A stretch of 16,485 bases of DNA from Candidatus Levyibacteriota bacterium (GTDB lineage Bacteria > Patescibacteria > Microgenomatia > Levybacterales > UBA12049). A model generated the notes under the pieces. That model was not told the origin of the DNA. It saw only the letters and a list, made by a program, of their open reading frames with translations, and did not search any database. Positions 11,800 through 16,485 of the stretch are shown one piece after another. The stretch's first letter is position 1. Each line of letters starts with the position of its first letter. Where the stretch lies: the NCBI GenBank assembly GCA_003173915.1, contig PPGL01000104.1:1-16485 (forward strand), given 5' to 3'. A program made the translations under genes and the position numbers.

Positions 11800-12435
11800 T
11801 TATATAGAAGTCCGTTTAACAATACTAAATAGTATAGCTCCAATAGCCGCAGTAAGTGTACCAAGCATTGTGAAAAGATTTTGTGTTTGCGAATCAGATG
11901 ATGTTGCAGAAATTCCCAGTACTCGAGACGGAGATACTGTTGGAGCAGGAGTATTTGTCGCACTTATTCCCAAAACCTCACTCGTAGGCGTCGGGGTCTC
12001 TGTCACAGAAGATGAAGAAACTGATTCAGAAGACGATGTTGTATTCTCGGATACACTTCCTACCGCTCCCGGTGCTGGTGTTGTAACAGTAACATTTTGT
12101 CCTGTTGGACAAGGGATAACAGCTGCAGAATTTGTATTTCCAGAATTTGAGATATTTGTCGAACTCGAAGTATTTCCAGTAGTAATACCGCTACTTCCTC
12201 CTGTATTTCCTGATGCTCCATTTCCTCCTGTGTTATTTTGAGAATTAACATCATTATTGATATTTGATGAATTATTTTGAGAAACAGATGTTTTACAATT
12301 TGTTGTTTGAGTAATTGTATTTGTAGAATTTGCACCATTGCCTGAAATTGTTTGAGACCTTGCAGCTGGAACAAGTGTTAAAAGAGGAACAGCACTTGCT
12401 GTTAGAATGATACTTGATAAAAATCTTTTTTGCAT
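11800..12435 (-). CDS. Exported Ser/Thr/Asn-rich surface protein, probable sortase substrate
   Basis: A 211-residue exported protein of no named family. It has a Sec signal peptide (about 1-28), a low-complexity mature part rich in Ser, Thr, Asn and Gly, and two cysteines (47 and 109) that could form a disulphide. A Pro/Thr linker (about 147-170) is followed by a C-terminal hydrophobic helix (187-206) and the basic tail KRTSI. This is the architecture of cell-wall sorting signals, and a sortase gene follows after three bases. However, no LPxTG-like motif is present. Instead VLGISAT occurs twice, at 154-160 and 172-178, the second ahead of the helix. It may be a lineage-specific recognition sequence, or the protein may simply stay membrane-anchored. 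The start is ATG, with no Shine-Dalgarno site seen. Confidence 0.8.
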   Translation of the reverse strand: MQKRFLSSIILTASAVPLLTLVPAARSQTISGNGANSTNTITQTTNCKTSVSQNNSSNINNDVNSQNNTGGNGASGNTGGSSGITTGNTSSSTNISNSGNTNSAAVIPCPTGQNVTVTTPAPGAVGSVSENTTSSSESVSSSSVTETPTPTSEVLGISATNTPAPTVSPSRVLGISATSSDSQTQNLFTMLGTLTAAIGAILFSIVKRTSI

Positions 12436-12500
12436 AGGACTAATGGATACAGGTTTATTCTCAATAAGGTGGGAGAAAGTGGTAAGAGATGAGAAAGAGT

Positions 12501-14168
12501 CTACCGTCTATCGATAATTCTTTCTTCCTCTACATGAGATTGTGATGGATGATTTTTTTGTGACGGAGGAACTGGAGTAATATTTGGAAGGAAAAATGAA
12601 CATAGAGCGCCAAGTGCTATAAAAATTAATGCAGTAAATAGCGCTTCTTGTGATGCACTCACAATACCATTTTGTATATCCATTTTTAATGCTGCAGTAA
12701 TTACTGGGTGTAAAGGACTTATATTCACTTGTTGTCCTCCTTCAATAGTAATATTTTTGATTTTATCTTGCAGTATGGTTTTAAGAATTTGTGGAATAAA
12801 TATATCTGAGGAAACATTATTTTTAATATGTGTCGTCAGTCCACTTGCCAAAACTGCTCCTATAATTGCAATTCCAATGCTTGTTCCTACCTGTCGAATT
12901 GTCGCATTTGCGGCGGAAGCTTCTCCTGCAAATTTTATAGGAATTGCAGAAATAGTAATATTAGTAAGTTGTGCTGATGCCATACCTATTCCTATACCAA
13001 AAAGTATCAGAGAAGGCGCTAATGTCCATCCTGTTGCAAGAGGATTAAGAGACAGTGATAACCAAAATGTGCCGATAACAAGAAATAACATTCCTATAAC
13101 AATAAGCCATTTGGGACCGATTCGACTTGCAACAAATCCAGATATAGGTCCAAAAATACCAATTGCAATAGAACTCGACAAGAAAACCTCACCTGTTTGA
13201 AATGCATTAAGACCTAAAACAGTTTGTAGAAAAATAGGCATAATAAAAAATACACCAAACTGCCCTAGTGATACAATTCCAAGTGTTAGTAAACCCAAAC
13301 TAAAACTTTTCTCTTTAAATAAACTTAATCGAAGTAATGGAGACTTTCCATTCTTTTCAAGAGTATATTCTCTCCAGATAAAAAACCCTAAAAATATAAA
13401 AGCTATAAAAAATGCTATAGGAATAATAGAAATATTTGAGAACGGCCAGGTATAGTTACCAAGCGTAAATGTCATGTTTGGATGAAACCACCCATATTTT
13501 CTTCCTTCTATAAATCCAAAAACTAATGCGAAAAGTCCAATACCAGAAAAAAAAGTTCCCAGAAAATCAAACGAATCTTCATTCTCTCCGAGAGATTCTT
13601 GTATAAAAATAGAGCCTAAAATTGCTAAAATGGCAACAAAAACATTGATTCGCAGAGACCATCGCCATGAATAATAGGTTGTTAAAAACCCACCTAGTAG
13701 TGGACCAATGGTTGCAGATGCACCAGCAACTGACCCCCAAATCCCAAAAGCAATAGATCTTTCTTTTCCCTGAAACTCACTGGTAAGTAATGATAAAGAC
13801 GTTGTTAGCATCATTGCAGCACCAATTGCTTCAATAAGTGCCTCTCCTAAGAAAAGGATATATGCATTTTGAGAAATTGAAGCGATAAAAGATCCAGTTG
13901 CAAAAAGTGCACATCCGAGTAAAAAAATCTTCTTTCTTCCAATAATATCTGCCACTCTGCCTACAGTAATAAGAAGTGTTGCAATAATAAGAGCATATCC
14001 AGAAACCACCCATTGTAATGCATCAAATGTAGTATGAAGGTCTCTAATAATATAAGGAATTGCAACATTTAAAACAGAATTATCTATAATAACAATTGCG
14101 AGTCCCAACGCTAAAAAAACAAGAGCAATCCATCTATTTTTTGGTGTTGCGAAACGAGAGAAATTCAT
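12501..14168 (-). CDS. DHA2-family (EmrB/QacA-type) MFS drug/H+ antiporter
   Basis: Proton-driven efflux permease of the 14-helix MFS branch, 555 residues. Landmarks are motif D1 in IDNSVLNVAIP (28-38), motif A GRVADIIGRKK (70-80) between helices 2 and 3, the antiporter motif C in GSVAGASATIGPLLGGF (145-161), and the WRWSLRINV segment (168-176) after helix 5. The C-terminal half has further hydrophobic helices. Between the last two lies a long polar loop (about 460-500) with an NNVSSDIF segment. The tail is hydrophilic. The substrate cannot be read from sequence; many DHA2 members export cationic dyes, antibiotics or other toxic compounds. No periplasmic adaptor gene (EmrA type) is nearby, so it likely works alone across a single membrane. 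CATAAT ends six bases before the ATG, suggesting a leaderless message. Confidence 0.93.
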   Translation of the reverse strand: MNFSRFATPKNRWIALVFLALGLAIVIIDNSVLNVAIPYIIRDLHTTFDALQWVVSGYALIIATLLITVGRVADIIGRKKIFLLGCALFATGSFIASISQNAYILFLGEALIEAIGAAMMLTTSLSLLTSEFQGKERSIAFGIWGSVAGASATIGPLLGGFLTTYYSWRWSLRINVFVAILAILGSIFIQESLGENEDSFDFLGTFFSGIGLFALVFGFIEGRKYGWFHPNMTFTLGNYTWPFSNISIIPIAFFIAFIFLGFFIWREYTLEKNGKSPLLRLSLFKEKSFSLGLLTLGIVSLGQFGVFFIMPIFLQTVLGLNAFQTGEVFLSSSIAIGIFGPISGFVASRIGPKWLIVIGMLFLVIGTFWLSLSLNPLATGWTLAPSLILFGIGIGMASAQLTNITISAIPIKFAGEASAANATIRQVGTSIGIAIIGAVLASGLTTHIKNNVSSDIFIPQILKTILQDKIKNITIEGGQQVNISPLHPVITAALKMDIQNGIVSASQEALFTALIFIALGALCSFFLPNITPVPPSQKNHPSQSHVEEERIIDRR

Positions 14169-14174
14169 TTACCA

Positions 14175-14214
14175 ATTATGAAGGTATTTTTTGAGAATTA
14201 GGCTCAGGTATACT
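14175..14214. promoter_or_regulatory. Divergent promoter elements between the MFS and GT-C genes
   Basis: For the minus-strand MFS gene, CATAAT (14180-14175) ends six bases before its ATG, with no clear -35. For the plus-strand glycosyltransferase, TATACT (14209-14214) is a good -10 with only a T-rich -35 region, giving a leader of about 28 bases before the ATG at 14249. Confidence 0.45.
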
Positions 14215-14248
14215 TTACAAATTATTAAGAAACAGGTAAAAATGAGGT

Positions 14249-15535
14249 ATGAGGAAACTTTATTCCGATATAGAAAGACTCTGGGGAGGAAAATTATCTT
14301 TGATACTATTTTTTATCCTTCTTGGACTTTTTATTTTTACTCGAACATATCTTTTGGAGGAAAGAGCAAATTTTAGCTGGGATCAGACAACAATTGCGTG
14401 GGCGGTAAAACACATTCTCGTTGATCACCAGATACTGCTTACAGGAATGCCCGCAAAACTTAATGCTGGTTTTTCCATTGGTCCTTTATATTATTATTAC
14501 AGCGCAGTTTTTTATTGGTTTACAAATTTAGACCCAGTTGCATCACTGTTGATTAGTGTCACAACTGCAATTATTAATTTTTTTGTTATTTTTTTCATTA
14601 TAAAAAAACTTTTCAATTTACCTGTTGCCTTTTTAACACTCGCTATAGAAATAGTTTCGGTCTTTCTAGTAACATCTGAGCAATCTCAATGGCCGGTACC
14701 TTTTATTCCAACAATTTCTCTCCTCATCTTTTATGCGCTATATAGAGCACTTACGGGTAACATAAAATATTTACTTCTTCTTGGCTTTTTCATTGGCTTA
14801 TCTTTTCATATTCATTTCACGTCTGTTTTTTTCCCGGTTATTGTTCTTTGTTGTTTACCTTTTTTCCCAAGAAAAAAAGAAACTTTTTTTTATTTTTTTG
14901 GCGCAGCAGGAATTGCATTTGTTTTTTTACTGCCAAATGTTATTGCAGCAATACAAACCCACAACCAAGCAGGAAATAATCTTGTTTCCTATCTACATCA
15001 AACATTTCGTTTTTTCCATGGACGCCATTTTTTACAACTTACCCACGATGCTTTTATTCAATTTGAATTAACGTTAGGGCTAGCTGCTTTTTGGAGTAAA
15101 TTTATCCCACTAATTCCTCTTGGGTTTTGTGTTGCTTATTTTTCTCAAAATAAATCAAAATCCACTCGATTATTTTTATATCTTTTTGTGTTATGGATAC
15201 TCATTCCTTGGATTGCATTCACGATGTATACAGGAGAACTTACAGATTATTACTTTTCAATCAATCGACCCTTAGCACTTTTTAGTATTTCTTTTTTACT
15301 TTTTTATCTTTGGCAACAGAAAATAATAGTTACAAAAATTTTTGCAGGAGCATTTTTCTTATATTTCTTCTACATAAATTGTATGCGATTTTTTGCACCA
15401 ACGCATGGAAACTTTGATATCGTTAAAGAAAATGCATTTCATGCAATTCAAGCTGGAGAAAAGATAAACTATACAGAAGGCGTTCCAGAAGCGTATTTCT
15501 ATTATGTTTATACAAGAGAAAAAGATAAAGAATAA
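14249..15535 (+). CDS. GT-C fold membrane glycosyltransferase (ArnT/PMT, GT39-like)
   Basis: Polytopic membrane protein of 428 residues with about ten hydrophobic helices. After the first helix (18-31) an outside loop holds FSWDQTT (42-48); Asp45 in this position matches the catalytic acidic residue of the first loop in GT-C enzymes. These use polyprenyl-phosphate sugars to glycosylate lipids, proteins or wall polymers on the outer face of the membrane. An LYYYYSAVFYWF segment near 78-92 and an HIHF segment near 187 follow the usual arrangement. The C-terminal soluble part is short (about 50 residues), and the protein is shorter than many GT39 members. Donor and acceptor are unknown. Its 3' end overlaps the next gene by 32 bases. 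GTC-type O-antigen ligases are a less likely alternative. Confidence 0.82.
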   Translation: MRKLYSDIERLWGGKLSLILFFILLGLFIFTRTYLLEERANFSWDQTTIAWAVKHILVDHQILLTGMPAKLNAGFSIGPLYYYYSAVFYWFTNLDPVASLLISVTTAIINFFVIFFIIKKLFNLPVAFLTLAIEIVSVFLVTSEQSQWPVPFIPTISLLIFYALYRALTGNIKYLLLLGFFIGLSFHIHFTSVFFPVIVLCCLPFFPRKKETFFYFFGAAGIAFVFLLPNVIAAIQTHNQAGNNLVSYLHQTFRFFHGRHFLQLTHDAFIQFELTLGLAAFWSKFIPLIPLGFCVAYFSQNKSKSTRLFLYLFVLWILIPWIAFTMYTGELTDYYFSINRPLALFSISFLLFYLWQQKIIVTKIFAGAFFLYFFYINCMRFFAPTHGNFDIVKENAFHAIQAGEKINYTEGVPEAYFYYVYTREKDKE

Positions 15536-16094
15536 GAAAACTCGCGTACGCCTTTTTATCGCATACATGCTTTCCAATCACTTTCAAGAAAAACTTATTC
15601 AGTGGAAACAATTACATACCCATCTTCCTGTTAGATGGACACCTGCAGAAAATCTTCATGTTACCATTATTCCTCCGTGGTATGAGCAGAACCTTAACAT
15701 TATTGAGAAACTTCTAGAAGAACATCTTACATATCCAGCATTCTCCCTCAAATTTACTGATATTGGTCCAGGACCATCACCTGAAAATCCACGACTTATT
15801 TGGACAACAGCTCCATCTTCAGATGTAATTCTCAAGCTGCGAAAATGTGCGCAGCGTATACTCATGTTACCAGAGGAAAAACAACAATTTATTCCACATA
15901 TCACCATAGGAAAATTTTTTCCAGATAGAAATACTACTCACCCATTTCCACCTTTTCATTCTCATTTTGTGTGGACCGAGCATATTAAATCTATTCAACT
16001 TGTACAATCTTTTTTACATAAAGACGGAGCCTATTATAAAGTATTAAAAAAAATCCCTCTTACAAGTAGAACTACTGAGGACTACCAGTTGTAA
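15504..16094 (+). CDS. thpR: RNA 2',3'-cyclic phosphodiesterase (2H, ThpR/LigT family)
   Basis: Predicted to open 2',3'-cyclic phosphates on RNA ends and take part in RNA repair or tRNA-related ligation chemistry. The 196-residue protein has both catalytic H-x-T motifs of the 2H superfamily: HVTI at 52-55 within NLHVTIIPPW, and HITI at 132-135 within FIPHITIGKF. The typical RVRLFIAYML strand starts the fold at residue 14. The start at 15504 overlaps the glycosyltransferase gene by 32 bases. The next ATG (15567) would delete the first beta strand, so the overlap is probably genuine, although a non-ATG start in between cannot be excluded. The 3' end overlaps the convergent LytR_C gene by 23 bases. 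It has Thr in both motifs, as most LigT-like members do. Confidence 0.9.
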   Translation: MFIQEKKIKNKKTRVRLFIAYMLSNHFQEKLIQWKQLHTHLPVRWTPAENLHVTIIPPWYEQNLNIIEKLLEEHLTYPAFSLKFTDIGPGPSPENPRLIWTTAPSSDVILKLRKCAQRILMLPEEKQQFIPHITIGKFFPDRNTTHPFPPFHSHFVWTEHIKSIQLVQSFLHKDGAYYKVLKKIPLTSRTTEDYQL

Positions 16095-16485
16095 TAATAA
16101 CATCATATGCACCAGTGGATGCGGATTGTTGTATGGTAATATTTCCAAGAGAACTCTTAAGCGTAGTCACTAAGTCATCAAATGCTATTTTCGAGACCTG
16201 ATAAGACACAACAATTCCTGACTCCGTTGCAGAAATAGGAGCATTTCCTGTATCAATCAATGAAAATCCAGCGTTTATTAGATTATTCTTAATATTGACT
16301 GCTTGCCCGACAATACCTGATCCATTAAGAATATCTATTCTCGTCTCTTTTTCCCCAAGCTGTCCGTATGTTGGTTCTGTAGTTATTAAAGGAGAAATCT
16401 TTGCTTCAACTGTTGGGGAAGGCGTGGAAGAACTCGTTGTTCGAGGAGGAACAGTTGGAAAAAGAAGAGGATATGAATAATATAA
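16072..16485 (-). CDS. LytR_C-domain protein, C-terminal part (5' end outside window)
   Basis: An open frame runs from the window edge at 16485 to a TAG at 16072, giving 137 visible residues. The visible part begins with a hydrophobic stretch and a Pro/Ser/Thr linker (PPRTTSSSTPSPTVEAK). It continues as a typical LytR C-terminal domain: RIDILNGSGIVGQAV, then NLINAGFSLIDTGNA, a beta-rich middle with SGIVVSY, and FDDLVTTLKSSLG ending in YDVIITTG. This domain occurs at the C-terminus of LytR-CpsA-Psr enzymes, which attach polymers to peptidoglycan, or alone on membrane-anchored proteins. Which case applies cannot be told because the N-terminus is missing. A TTG at 16258-16260 could be mistaken for a start, but the domain clearly extends upstream of it. 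Its 3' end overlaps thpR by 23 bases, tail to tail. Confidence 0.82.
   Translation of the reverse strand, partial: LYYSYPLLFPTVPPRTTSSSTPSPTVEAKISPLITTEPTYGQLGEKETRIDILNGSGIVGQAVNIKNNLINAGFSLIDTGNAPISATESGIVVSYQVSKIAFDDLVTTLKSSLGNITIQQSASTGAYDVIITTGSPQ

Noticed and set aside
12757..13200. A long plus-strand open frame opposite the MFS transporter gene.
   Set aside because: It is the complement of hydrophobic codons in a well-supported transporter gene, and its product resembles no real protein.

Overview
This is an AT-rich (roughly one-third G+C by eye), very gene-dense bacterial segment in which many neighbouring genes touch or overlap. The gene set and protein style suggest a Candidate Phyla Radiation (Patescibacteria) genome, probably near Microgenomates. 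The clues are a FemAB-type ligase, a GT-C membrane glycosyltransferase, exported proteins with Ser/Thr/Pro-rich 'SPTPT' tails, a sortase and a LytR_C-domain protein. This placement is inference. TGA is used as a stop (the gene ending at 1100 has a TGA/ATG overlap), so the UGA-to-glycine code of some CPR lineages does not apply.

Layout. Positions 87-2029 (+) hold a FemAB-like peptidoglycan aminoacyltransferase and a proline iminopeptidase joined by an ATGA overlap. Positions 2030-3393 (-) hold a nickel superoxide dismutase precursor (sodN), its S26-type maturation protease (sodX) and a membrane-anchored methyltransferase. A 362-base divergent gap follows, carrying a T-box riboswitch (antiterminator and terminator both legible) in front of an archaeal-type phosphoenolpyruvate carboxylase (3756-5264). 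Positions 5310-7732 (+) look like one signalling unit: a small membrane-anchored protein, a secreted helical protein, a histidine kinase with almost no extracytoplasmic domain, and a receiver-only response regulator. Positions 7734-9038 hold two small minus-strand stress-type proteins with near-perfect Shine-Dalgarno sites, flanking a plus-strand protein that resembles the N-terminal domain of cyanophycin synthetase with an HxxEH motif. Positions 9206-10148 (-) hold a second receiver-only regulator and a family-4-like uracil-DNA glycosylase lacking two expected Fe-S cysteines. Positions 10201-11216 hold a divergent LUD-domain protein and HxlR regulator pair. Positions 11221-12435 (-) hold a probable sortase substrate and a sortase. 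Then come a DHA2 drug/H+ antiporter (-), a GT-C glycosyltransferase and a 2H RNA phosphodiesterase (+). The C-terminal part of a LytR_C protein (-) runs off the right edge.

Themes. Redox and stress defence recurs (Ni-SOD pair, KGG protein, redox-type HxlR with LUD protein, uracil repair), pointing to a host that meets oxygen. Envelope work recurs too (FemAB, sortase and substrate, GT-C enzyme, LytR_C). Translation initiation appears to use two modes. At six genes a promoter -10 box lies only 6-8 bases before the start codon, implying leaderless mRNAs. The two small stress proteins instead have strong Shine-Dalgarno sites. The observations most worth following are the T-box on a carboxylase gene, the sodN/sodX pair, the leaderless pattern, the stand-alone cyanophycin-synthetase-like domain and the sortase substrate without an LPxTG motif.
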